DNA of 64,000 nucleotides from Rhodobacteraceae bacterium IMCC1335 (GTDB taxonomy: Bacteria; Pseudomonadota; Alphaproteobacteria; Rhodobacterales; Rhodobacteraceae), in NCBI GenBank assembly GCA_039640495.1, contig CP046864.1, positions 3,521,001 to 3,585,000 on the forward strand, written 5' to 3'. Positions within the stretch are counted from its first letter, which is position 1, and each line of letters begins with the position of its first letter. This document shows, piece by piece, positions 35,881 through 43,520 of the stretch. A model generated the notes under the pieces. That model was not told the DNA's origin. It made no database searches and saw nothing but the letters and a program-made list of their open reading frames with translations. The translations under genes were made by a program, and so were the position numbers.

Positions 35881-35927
35881 GTTGGCGCTCTTTTTTATTC
35901 ACAATCCAATGATCCTCAAAATACAAA

Positions 35928-35951
35928 GGGCCCACCCATAAGGGAAGGCCC
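35928..35951 (-). terminator. Hairpin between the large secreted-protein gene and gspC
   Basis: On the minus strand GGGCCTTCCC and GGGTGGGCCC pair over nine of ten positions around a 4-nt loop, followed by TTTGTATTTT. It lies 31 bp past the stop of the 695-residue gene and 48 bp before gspC. It may separate the upstream gene from the secretion operon or let only part of the transcription through. Confidence 0.65.
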
Positions 35952-35982
35952 AAGTCATAAATATTAATCCGCTGATTTAAAT

Positions 35983-38070
35983 TTAACAGCCGCTTCCCGC
36001 TTCTCCCATTGTAACAATACAAGCCAAACCCGTTTCGCTTGGTTTATCAGCCCAAGTTTGAGACGGAAGAGTGTAGTCGGATAAACTGGGAACGTCAGTC
36101 GTATCATATCCCAAAGCACTTAAAGTACTATATGTTAGGCTATCTGCTGCGCAAAGTGTATCAGAAGCTTCAGGAATAAAATACTCTCCAGACTCTAAAT
36201 TTTTAATCACATAAGATTTATTTGAATCTATCGCGTCGGTCACCGTTGTCCCGGTCTTAAGATTCAAGGGTTTAAACCAATTGTTGGTACTCTCACTTAA
36301 ATAGATTTCTTCATCATCAACGTCCTCAGACCTCACTTCCATTCCGTTATAAGAAAATTTTCTTGACCCGTTAAGGTTAGCGCCAGTTATTGTACATGTG
36401 GAGATACCGTCGCTATCTGCAGCTCCACAAGACTTAAACCCTGAAATTGTCGAGTTATTTGAAGGTTGCTTTGTTTTAAAGGTGAATGTAGGCACCAATG
36501 AATTCATATCATCCGTAGCAAAAGCGTAGCTTGGAACAGTGAATACTATGGGATCATCCATTGCGTAAAGGGACGCGTCTGAATTTATGGCAGCAGTCGC
36601 ATGGTTCCATGGGTCCGATCCCGCCTGCCAATTAAAAACTGCTGAAGAGCTATCTGCCAAAACCATCCAAACATTGTAATTATTTAATGATGCGTCTTGA
36701 GCTGCAGCGGGATTTGTATAATTAACATACTTCCTGTTACCCGCAGCAAATTCGGTAGAAAAGTCAAAGCGCACTGCTTTGTCGTCCGAAGTTAAACCAT
36801 TTCCAGTCAAGTCATGATATAGCATCAGTTTTTCATAACCGGATGGCGCATTGAGGGAAGTAAAAATATAACTTTCCGAACCAGAAGCCTTATATGCCGG
36901 TATTTTTTCAGATGTGGCATTTATCGCACTATACGTCAATGGAACCTTGGTTGTGCTGCCGGAATCACCAACAAGACAATTTGAAGCGCAAGTAAATGCA
37001 GTACCAGCGGGGCCTGCTAATGCATAAGTTTCCTTAGCCGAAACCGGCTTGTAATTCGCATCAAGCAACCTGCCTGCGGCCCACTGCAATGTTTTAGATG
37101 AAGAATCTGTTTCACTTGTTATACTGAGAGTTGAAGCACTAGGAGTAAACGAAGACCCGCCCTCTACCCATACTCCCCACCGATCAAACCAACCTCTTGA
37201 GCTAGAGGTTGTGAATGGGAATGGCCCGGTTAACTTTATTTCCGCACCGGTTGTACCGTTATAGAGTTTGGAACGATATGAGGTCGTAAATGTATTGCCT
37301 CTTTTATAACAAGCCGCCGATATGGCCCCAGAATTAATTTCATTTCCTGCTGTCAGAGGCGCACTGACAGAGTAGTAATTACTGGCAGAGGTCTTTCCGG
37401 TCATGCCAATCTTGTTGCCGCTAGAATCCTGAACATAACCAATAAATTTTGCGGTATCGGTGCTGCCGCCGATATATCCGAATTTTGATGCAATTATCTC
37501 TTCGCCGCTTCCATCATCAAAAGAGTCATAGCCGAGCAACACAATGTCATTTCCATCCACTTTAACGTCAACAATGCCTTTTACGGGAGAATCTGAGCTT
37601 GTATAGGTCGTACCTAGATTTTGTCCATTCTCATACATATAGTAGGCGAATGTCCAAACACCGTATGGTGGAGTGGTGTCAGCACCGGACTTTAGCGTAA
37701 TGTTTACAATGAACTTACTTTTTGACTCGCTGCTGTCAAAGTAAACTACCACTTCCTGAGGAGATGTTGCTGATGCCCGTGTCGAAACTGAGATAGACTT
37801 CGATAAAACCTTGCCGGAGGCGTCAGACAAACCGCATTCGGTTTCATCAACGTACGCTATCCATGTACTATTAGCGTTGAGATCAGGTCTGCTGTTTTTA
37901 ATTAGACAGGCAAAACTTTTGGCCATGCTTACGAAATCATTTGAAGCATCCTCGACCCAAACTGAACTAGAGGCGTTTGAATAATCAGTTCCAGCATCAT
38001 TGAAAGCCGCAAAAGATGGGGTGTAAAATAAAGCGGCTATGCACCCTAAAATTAATTTTAGTTTGTTCAT
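35983..38070 (-). CDS. Large secreted Cys-containing protein of unknown function, possible type II substrate
   Basis: About 695 residues with a signal peptide (MNKLKLILGCIAALFYTPSFA) from the ATG at 38070, which has AAGGTGA upstream. A longer frame to 38166 would bury the signal. The mature part is rich in Ser, Thr, Asn and Asp, has ten Cys, and ends GEAGSGC. I recognise no enzyme motif. It is 20 bp downstream of a tiny lipoprotein gene and just upstream of the secretion operon in the same direction, which makes it a candidate cargo or surface protein of that system. That link is inference. Confidence 0.75.
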   Translation of the reverse strand: MNKLKLILGCIAALFYTPSFAAFNDAGTDYSNASSSVWVEDASNDFVSMAKSFACLIKNSRPDLNANSTWIAYVDETECGLSDASGKVLSKSISVSTRASATSPQEVVVYFDSSESKSKFIVNITLKSGADTTPPYGVWTFAYYMYENGQNLGTTYTSSDSPVKGIVDVKVDGNDIVLLGYDSFDDGSGEEIIASKFGYIGGSTDTAKFIGYVQDSSGNKIGMTGKTSASNYYSVSAPLTAGNEINSGAISAACYKRGNTFTTSYRSKLYNGTTGAEIKLTGPFPFTTSSSRGWFDRWGVWVEGGSSFTPSASTLSITSETDSSSKTLQWAAGRLLDANYKPVSAKETYALAGPAGTAFTCASNCLVGDSGSTTKVPLTYSAINATSEKIPAYKASGSESYIFTSLNAPSGYEKLMLYHDLTGNGLTSDDKAVRFDFSTEFAAGNRKYVNYTNPAAAQDASLNNYNVWMVLADSSSAVFNWQAGSDPWNHATAAINSDASLYAMDDPIVFTVPSYAFATDDMNSLVPTFTFKTKQPSNNSTISGFKSCGAADSDGISTCTITGANLNGSRKFSYNGMEVRSEDVDDEEIYLSESTNNWFKPLNLKTGTTVTDAIDSNKSYVIKNLESGEYFIPEASDTLCAADSLTYSTLSALGYDTTDVPSLSDYTLPSQTWADKPSETGLACIVTMGEAGSGC

Positions 38071-38089
38071 CTTGATCACCTTTTGAATT

Positions 38090-38218
38090 TTAATTAGACG
38101 GAATGCCGGAAATACCAGCAGGTGGCGAAAGTCCGGGAATACTTGAACTTGCCGTTGTATCGTCACCCCGACAGGCGCTCACAAGAACAAGTAATATGAT
38201 CGGGATCAGTCGTTTCAT
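38090..38218 (-). CDS. Small lipoprotein (42 residues)
   Basis: A short gene with GGAGTGA 5-7 nt before the ATG at 38218. The product starts MKRLIPIILLVLVSAC, a textbook lipoprotein signal with lipobox VSAC, and has only 27 residues after the lipidated Cys (RGDDTTASSSIPGL and a Gly/Pro-rich end). It is 20 bp upstream of the 695-residue secreted protein and probably co-transcribed. It could tether or chaperone that protein, or serve as a minimal pilotin; function unknown. Confidence 0.7.
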   Translation of the reverse strand: MKRLIPIILLVLVSACRGDDTTASSSIPGLSPPAGISGIPSN

Positions 38219-38557
38219 TTAGTCACTCCAAAAGTATCAAAACCAGAGATATCTGTAATTAAATTTTCTTTTTTGTCTAGTGAAAATTTCTACAAAAACT
38301 CTAATTTTCATTTTCTTAAGTAAAGCTTTTGAGGGCGTGCTAAAATTGAGGCCTTGTCTGAAAGGCAAAAAAAAACCTTTTGAACAACGCTCTGGAGCGG
38401 TTGCTGCGAAAGAAAACTGTATTTGAAATTACAGATGCTGAGATACTTGGGCAGTATGAAATGATCACCGAGTATATCTCGCCTCTATGGCAGGAAAAGT
38501 AGTTTCAGAATTTTACAAGAAGCAGAAATTTCACTGAAATTTGAAAGCTTTTCTTGA

Positions 38558-38692
38558 GTAACTAACGGGCATTTAACCACCAACTTGATCTTAAATCCGG
38601 GCGAACTGCTGGTACAACCTGCTGGATGGTTTCATCAGGTATATGCCTTAGACAGCCCAAACATGTCCGTTAGTTATTTCTGGAGATATTAG
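38558..38692 (+). pseudogene. C-terminal remnant of a cupin/JmjC-type oxygenase
   Basis: A 44-codon open stretch reads ILNPGELLVQPAGWFHQVY and ends SVSYFWRY before a TAG. PGE-LL-xPAGWFHxV plus SVSYFW is the characteristic last part of cupin_8/JmjC-like Fe(II)/2-oxoglutarate oxygenases, including one metal-binding His. The N-terminal two thirds, with the HxD ligands, are absent and the frame is closed just upstream by TGA. It is therefore a decayed gene. Enzymes of this family hydroxylate proteins or peptides; lying 150 bp before a small peptide gene is suggestive. Confidence 0.6.
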
Positions 38693-38767
38693 AGAATTAC
38701 GGTGATCCTTCGATGATTGCTGTGATACGGTTGAGAGAGTTAATTAATAATCTCAACTATTAACCGT

Positions 38768-38814
38768 CGGGTCATTTACCCGAAAATTAGAGTAACGGCT
38801 TACCCATTTCGGGT
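38768..38814 (+). promoter_or_regulatory. Leader RNA with mutually exclusive hairpins before the Gly-rich peptide gene
   Basis: CGGGT (38768-38772) can pair with ACCCG (38778-38782). Alternatively ACCCGAAA (38778-38785) can pair perfectly with TTTCGGGT (38807-38814), or ACCC (38802-38805) with GGGT (38811-38814). The middle strand is shared, so the folds exclude each other. The segment ends 26 bp before the start codon. It looks like an attenuator or translation-control leader; no known riboswitch class was recognised. Confidence 0.45.
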
Positions 38815-38840
38815 TTGCTTATTTTTAAAGGAATACAAAA

Positions 38841-39077
38841 ATGAAAAGTCATACTATTGATTTGAATGATATGTTCTCACCTGTCAGCTTCGGCGGCGGC
38901 GGCGGCGGCGGCGGTGCGACTCAAGCTGGCATCGGTGTAGCGAACACAATTGCCGGGGAAATGGATTGCTCTCCTTGCGATTTTAGTGATCCAGAAGGCG
39001 TATTCGGACGCCCTACATTTGATGAAGGCGACGCTTATTCCGGTGACAAAACATACGGCGACGCAGACGGTCGCTAA
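38841..39077 (+). CDS. Small Gly8-containing acidic peptide, possible secreted or modified precursor
   Basis: A 78-residue peptide with AAAGGA 8 nt before the ATG. After MKSHTIDLNDMFSPVSF come eight consecutive Gly (seven GGC codons and GGT), then a small-residue stretch (ATQAGIGVANTIAGEM), a CSPC motif and an Asp/Gly-rich acidic tail. The Gly run after a short leader recalls double-Gly leaders of peptides exported by ABC transporters, but the leader does not fit that consensus closely. It is followed by an 11-bp hairpin and a secreted peptidase gene, and HlyD/ABC exporter remnants lie nearby. Function unknown. Confidence 0.6.
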   Translation: MKSHTIDLNDMFSPVSFGGGGGGGGATQAGIGVANTIAGEMDCSPCDFSDPEGVFGRPTFDEGDAYSGDKTYGDADGR

Positions 39078-39083
39078 TATAAA

Positions 39084-39111
39084 GTTATCTGCCCCTAACT
39101 GGGCAGATAAC
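39084..39111 (+). promoter_or_regulatory. 11-bp intercistronic hairpin
   Basis: GTTATCTGCCC (39084-39094) and GGGCAGATAAC (39101-39111) are perfect complements around CTAACT, with no U-run. It lies 7 bp past the peptide stop and 9 bp before the ribosome site of the peptidase gene. Such hairpins often protect a highly made first message while the second gene is expressed less. Confidence 0.7.
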
Positions 39112-39131
39112 ACAACTCTGGAGGAATGATC

Positions 39132-40208
39132 ATGCATAGTTTAATTCGCATAATTACTATAACCTTTTTCATTGGTTTTACTGAAGCTGCTGCTGCTAGT
39201 TCTAATGCAATGGAATGTGTTAGAAAGCAACTAATGCGGTTAGAAATTGAACTGGATATAGACCAACCTGAAACAGGTTTTAATCAACTACAACTGCACC
39301 TTGATGAAGATCGCTTTGTATTTTCAAACTTAAACACAATTTCCGCACCAATAATTTGCCGCTCTCTGGGGCTAAAGTTTCCACTTCTAAGGCTAGATTG
39401 GCCTTCTTTTAGATCTCCAGTCAATTATAGTATTGAACCCAGTATAAACGCCGCCAGTATAGATACACTTACTGATCTTGTACTTTCTCGACTAAAAAAA
39501 GAGTACGGAGTCCTCCTTGCGTTTCCGATCAATTTGGTTGTTGGATCAGAAAGAGAATTTTTAAAAGAAAAGTGGGTGGAACTAAACCATATTTCAAGCT
39601 CAAATGGGGCCGCAAGCGCAGCATTTGAAAACGCATTTCCAATGTCATGCCCAAAAAATAAAAAAGTAGGGGGGTTTGCAAATTCAAATACTGTTTTGAT
39701 TTGCCTTCCGTATAAAGGGCTAAAAACAACCCTACCTGACCAATCAAGCACTACGGAAGAAAGAAAAGAATTTGGGAATTTACAAGGTACGCTTACACAC
39801 GAATTATTTCACGCGGCTCAGTTCCAGATGCTCTCCCCCCACCCCCCACAAACACCGGAAGAACGGCTTACGCTCTGGGGGCCAGAATGGTTGTTTGAGG
39901 GTTCGGCACAATACATTGGACTATCAAGTGTTCACACTAGAGAAAGTTTTGAACGTATTTTAAAGAGTTCTCTAGAAACCAAAGAGTTACCTTCTTCGTA
40001 CCATCTTATATACCAAGATGGAAAAAAAATGAAAATGGCTACATCTCAATCGGGTTTAACTCGAATTGAACCACTCATCGCAAGCGTTGGAAGAAGTAGC
40101 CTAATAGATTTTTACATCAGTTTAGGCCAATCCCGCGACTGGCGAACATCCTTTGAGGCCTCATTCGAAACTTCATATGAAGCATTTTTACTAAATATAG
40201 CCGAATAA
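39132..40208 (+). CDS. Secreted gluzincin-type metallopeptidase
   Basis: About 358 residues with a signal peptide (MHSLIRIITITFFIGFTEAAAA). The zinc site is THELFHAAQ (HExxH near residue 221) and the third ligand is the Glu in WLFEGSAQYIG about 38 residues later, the peptidase MA-like gluzincin pattern. Two further Cys-containing segments (SCPKN and ICLPY) flank a Gly-Gly. The ATG at 39132, 7 nt after GGAGG, is preferred over the ATG at 39126. It is co-directional with the Gly-rich peptide gene and may process or degrade that peptide, or be exported cargo; substrate unknown. Confidence 0.78.
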   Translation: MHSLIRIITITFFIGFTEAAAASSNAMECVRKQLMRLEIELDIDQPETGFNQLQLHLDEDRFVFSNLNTISAPIICRSLGLKFPLLRLDWPSFRSPVNYSIEPSINAASIDTLTDLVLSRLKKEYGVLLAFPINLVVGSEREFLKEKWVELNHISSSNGAASAAFENAFPMSCPKNKKVGGFANSNTVLICLPYKGLKTTLPDQSSTTEERKEFGNLQGTLTHELFHAAQFQMLSPHPPQTPEERLTLWGPEWLFEGSAQYIGLSSVHTRESFERILKSSLETKELPSSYHLIYQDGKKMKMATSQSGLTRIEPLIASVGRSSLIDFYISLGQSRDWRTSFEASFETSYEAFLLNIAE

Positions 40209-40254
40209 ATGAATGGAAGTTTTGTATAATTCTTATCTACGCAACTCTAGCATA

Positions 40255-40978
40255 CTACGCTTCCCCAATTGATTTTTGTAGCACTTCAATAATAGGAGCG
40301 AAAAAATAACTAATCAGTCGCCTTTTGTCGGTAATTATGTCTATACGGCCCGTCATACCTGGCCGAGCTTTGTGCAGATAATTCACACTCTTAAGGTATC
40401 TGGAATGTGGTTTTACACGTACAATATAGGCCCAATTACCATCACCGATTTCGGAAGAGTCGGCAGCCACATCAGTAACAGTGCCTTTTAAATACCCAAA
40501 CCTTTCTGATGGATACGCATCTAAATCAATATTAACCACCTGACCAATACTAATAAAGCCTATATTATTATTTGAAAACTGGGCTTCGATCTCAAACTCT
40601 TGATCTTTTGGTACAACGCGTAAAAACTCTTCACCAGAGATTGCAATCGCACCAACTGTAAATACTTTCAATTGGTCAATCCTACCGTCCATCGGTGCCA
40701 AAAGGAGAGCAGTCTTTATACGTTGTATCAAGCTCGACTAAAACATCGCCTTTGATTACTTCGTCGCCATTTCGTACATGGATGGCTGTCACTTTACCAT
40801 CAAATTCGGGTTGGACTACCTGAACACGACTAATTGGAACAACTCGCCCTTGACCTCTTGCTACTACCTCAACCTTGAACACGCACGACAAAGCTATCAA
40901 TGTGACAAAAACTGTAATTGTAAACCAAATTGTTAGGTGCAGCGTTGGTGATTTAAGGTTAATGGGTGAACTTTTCAT
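40255..40978 (-). pseudogene. HlyD-type membrane fusion protein, internally deleted and frameshifted
   Basis: The N-terminal frame (40682-40978) gives a cytoplasmic tail, one membrane helix and a biotinyl-lipoyl half-motif (GKVTAIHVRNGDEVIKGDVL). The C-terminal frame (40255-40731) resumes at LLLAPMDGRIDQLKVFTVG and runs through the beta-barrel to the end. The long coiled-coil hairpin that should lie between VELDTT and LLLAPMDG is missing and the two halves are in different frames. So this adaptor of a type I exporter is dead. Its ATG overlaps the stop of the upstream ABC gene (ATGA). Confidence 0.85.
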
Positions 40979-41130
40979 TGTAACTTCCCAAAATCAATTA
41001 TTTGGTCTGCATTTTTAAACACACTTGGGCGGTGGGTAATCACAACGATTGTCGTCGTCGCTAGCAGCGCTTGTAATTGGCCAACCATTTTATCCTGTGC
41101 AGCATCGTCCAGGGCACTTGTTGGTTCGTC
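40975..41130 (-). pseudogene. ABC exporter ATPase, C-terminal remnant cut by an IS3-family element
   Basis: The 51 codons left read DEPTSALDDAAQDKMV, then TTIVVITHRPSVF and the end of the protein: the Walker B Glu, D-loop and switch His of an exporter-type ATPase. The rest is missing because the IS end lies directly at the Asp codon (41130/41131). No matching N-terminal part is seen on the other side of the IS in this window. With the HlyD gene it formed a type I export unit, possibly with a peptidase domain for double-Gly leaders. Confidence 0.85.
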
Positions 41131-41141
41131 TGTCCAGCCCC

Positions 41142-41999
41142 CTATATTCGTCCATTGATTTTTGGTTTCTCTAATAAGGTTTCTGGGACGGGTGGGCGCA
41201 TGTTCAATGCATGGTGAGGTCTGAACTGGTTGTATTGCCTAAGCCAAACATTGATAGCGACCTGGGCTTGCCGTGTGGTGTGGAACCATTCTGCGTTGAG
41301 CACTTCTTTTCGCAAGGTGCCGTTAAAGCGTTCGTTATACCCATTTTCCCAAGGGCTGCCTGGATAGATTTGCATTGGTTTGATGCCGATCCTCTTCAGC
41401 CAGTCCTGTAGATGCGTGGCAATGAACTCAGGTCCGTTGTCAGAGCGAATAAACTCTGGCTTGCCATGTTTCATAAACAGTGGGTGCAATCCGTCCAAAA
41501 CATCGTTCGCATTCATTTTGGACCGCACTGCCACGCAGAGCGCCTCACGGGTATATTCATCTAGAACCGTCAGCATTTTATAGCTGCGCCCATTGCTAAG
41601 CTTATCGTGCACAAAGTCGATCGCCCAAATATGATTGGGATGTGTGGGCCGCAGCCTGATGATGGAGCTGTCTTTATGATAAAGCCGTTTGCGCTTCTTG
41701 TGCCGGCGCGGCAGCTGTAAACCTTCTTCGTTCCATAAGCGCTCGATCCTCTTGTGGTTAACACGCCAGCCTTCCATGCGCAGCAGGGCTGTGACTTTCC
41801 TATAACCATACCACCCATATTGCTTGGCCAGCCGGATCATCGCCAAGCGTAGTTCGTTGTCATCTACTGGTTTGACTTGATAGCGCAGACTTGAGCGGGC
41901 TACATCCAGAACAGCGCAAGCACGCCGCTCAGAAATATCCAGCCTTTGACGCGTATGAATAACAGCCTGACGAAGCTGAGCCCGCGTCAGGCCCGCGGT
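41142..41999 (-). CDS. IS3-family transposase OrfB (DDE catalytic part)
   Basis: The frame continues from a slippery AAAA (41999-42002 on the plus strand as TTTT) where ribosomes can shift back by one from OrfA. It starts with a helix-turn-helix-like segment (LDISERRACAVLDVARSS). The integrase core follows, with the catalytic triad in WAIDFVHD, RSDNGPEF and YNERFNGTLRKE. From an internal ATG at 41846 a 234-residue product is also possible. It appears intact, so the element may still be mobile. Confidence 0.88.
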   Translation of the reverse strand, partial: TAGLTRAQLRQAVIHTRQRLDISERRACAVLDVARSSLRYQVKPVDDNELRLAMIRLAKQYGWYGYRKVTALLRMEGWRVNHKRIERLWNEEGLQLPRRHKKRKRLYHKDSSIIRLRPTHPNHIWAIDFVHDKLSNGRSYKMLTVLDEYTREALCVAVRSKMNANDVLDGLHPLFMKHGKPEFIRSDNGPEFIATHLQDWLKRIGIKPMQIYPGSPWENGYNERFNGTLRKEVLNAEWFHTTRQAQVAINVWLRQYNQFRPHHALNMRPPVPETLLEKPKINGRI

Positions 42000-42274
42000 T
42001 TTAGATGATCAAGGCTCTCCTTCAGGATCAATTTGTCTAACTGCAAGTCAGCGACGATCTTCTTCAAGCGCTCGTTTTCTTTCTTGAGCGATTTCATCTC
42101 AGAAATCTGCGAACGAGAAAGGCCTCCAAACTTCTTACGCCAGTAATAATAACTCTTATCTGAAATCCCAGCTTTGCGACACGCACTCACAACGTCCAAA
42201 CCATCGTGCAAATGAACATCAATCTCGCGCAATAACTTCAACACATCTTCATCAGAATAACACTTTCGAGCCAT
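41987..42274 (-). CDS. IS3-family transposase OrfA
   Basis: A 95-residue protein with a helix-turn-helix (VVSACRKAGISDKSYYYWRK) and a leucine-zipper-like C-terminus (MKSLKKENERLKKIVADLQ). It binds the element's ends. Its stop at 41987-41989 follows the AAAA slippage site by 9 bases, the usual arrangement for making the OrfAB fusion transposase. Confidence 0.9.
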   Translation of the reverse strand: MARKCYSDEDVLKLLREIDVHLHDGLDVVSACRKAGISDKSYYYWRKKFGGLSRSQISEMKSLKKENERLKKIVADLQLDKLILKESLDHLKPRA

Positions 42275-42407
42275 GTTTCGTTCGACAATTGACTGCTTGG
42301 CTGGTCATTCGGAGCAGCAGCGTCGCGATGCTTGGTCAGACAAACTCTATCACCAGGATAAACTGGCGAGTTTTATTCTTGGGCGACTTCAGCAATGCTC
42401 ATCGTCA

Positions 42408-43502
42408 TCACTCGACAAACACATGCACAGTTTGGGCAGAGTTGTTCGCAAAACCTGCCTGATCCCATGGTGGATCAAGCGGTTGCACTTTGCCATTCAT
42501 GTCGGTTGCCCGGCATCGTAAAGCATACTCACCAGGTTCTGCATTCCAGATAAAGGTCCATTTCTGCCATGCGTATCGGTCTTTCTTCTCTGACACCTCT
42601 GCATGCCTCCACGCGCCGGCAATCTCAACCTCGACCTTGTCAATGGCAACCCCGCCGCCTGACCAAGCGCGCCCGACCAATTCAACCTGACCCGCGGGCA
42701 CAAAACGTTTGCGCGTTGACCAATCGGGAACTCCTGGTGGCACCATCAGGGATTTAACGCGGATATCTTGGATGGGGATACCGGGATCATCCTTGTGGGT
42801 CTTGAACCGATAGGTTTTGACCTGTTGATAGCCATCATAAGGCTCTCTCAAAGCTTTGATATTAGTCAGCCATTTCACGCTCGCCATGCCGTACCAGCCA
42901 GGCACAATGATCCGCAGGGGCGCACCGTGTTGGGGCAGCAAAGGCGCGCCGTTCATCGCGTAAACCAAAAGGACGTCCAGCTCCTCGATCTGGGCAAGCG
43001 TTAGGCTGCGCCCAAAGAAATGCGGCTCACCCATGTCATAGCCATAGTCGGCCCCGGTGAACGAGATTTCGACCACGTCACTGGCAGGGCAACCACGCGC
43101 GATCAGGGGGGCCAGTTTGGTTCCGGTCCACTCAGAGGTGCCAACCGCTTCATAAATCCAAGGCATGGAGTGGGACCGCGGCGAAACACCCGCGCGGCCA
43201 TTGCCCGCACATTCCAAGGTCACTGCCATGGTCACAGCAGGCATCGCCATGATTTCAGCCATCGTCAGCTGATAAGGTGCTTCGAAGTGACCAGAGAGTT
43301 TCAACCGGTGGGAGTTACCCTCGATCAAAGGAACATCAAAGTGATTGAGCAGATAATGTCCCCCCGTTGGCGTGATATCCAGCGCCAACGTCTCCAGCAA
43401 AATGCCGCTGTTGCGATTGGCCAGGCCAACTTCAGCCTGGCTGTAAATGCCATCCACGGTGGTCGGCTTGTCTGAGTATTTTCGAAACGGGTTCTTAGTC
43501 AT
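42408..43502 (-). CDS. Sulfite oxidase-type molybdopterin oxidoreductase
   Basis: A 364-residue member of the sulfite oxidase family, which oxidises sulfite to sulfate at a molybdenum cofactor. The cofactor-binding Cys is in VTLECAGNGR (near 97), and PGWYGMASVKWL and a C-terminal dimerisation domain with WSGGG complete the family plan. No twin-arginine or Sec signal is present, so it looks cytoplasmic, unlike most bacterial members. It lies 18 bp after a TauD-type dioxygenase gene. Sulfite made from a sulfonate could be detoxified here (inference). Downstream genes of the operon end at the IS3 element after 100 bp. Confidence 0.9.
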   Translation of the reverse strand: MTKNPFRKYSDKPTTVDGIYSQAEVGLANRNSGILLETLALDITPTGGHYLLNHFDVPLIEGNSHRLKLSGHFEAPYQLTMAEIMAMPAVTMAVTLECAGNGRAGVSPRSHSMPWIYEAVGTSEWTGTKLAPLIARGCPASDVVEISFTGADYGYDMGEPHFFGRSLTLAQIEELDVLLVYAMNGAPLLPQHGAPLRIIVPGWYGMASVKWLTNIKALREPYDGYQQVKTYRFKTHKDDPGIPIQDIRVKSLMVPPGVPDWSTRKRFVPAGQVELVGRAWSGGGVAIDKVEVEIAGAWRHAEVSEKKDRYAWQKWTFIWNAEPGEYALRCRATDMNGKVQPLDPPWDQAGFANNSAQTVHVFVE

Positions 43503-43520
43503 GGCCGAGCCTATCTTTGC

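Larger units (their letters stand above)
38219..38840. other. Non-coding stretch with gene scraps and a structured leader
   Basis: About 620 bases between the small lipoprotein gene (leftward) and the Gly-rich peptide gene (rightward). It holds a stray 33-codon frame ending PLWQEK at about 38400-38502, a cupin-like gene end at 38558-38692 and the hairpin-rich leader at 38768-38814. Upstream signals for both flanking genes must also lie here. Confidence 0.5.
41131..42307 (-). mobile_element. IS3-family insertion sequence
   Basis: About 1177 bp. Ends were set by imperfect terminal inverted repeats: TGTCCAGCC at 41131 and, on the other strand, TGACCAGCC ending at 42307. Inside are orfA and orfB on the minus strand, with orfB one frame back. 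Flanking bases (GTC left, TTC right) show no target duplication, so a deletion or rearrangement probably followed insertion. It separates the ABC exporter remnant from the sulfite oxidase gene. Confidence 0.8.
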
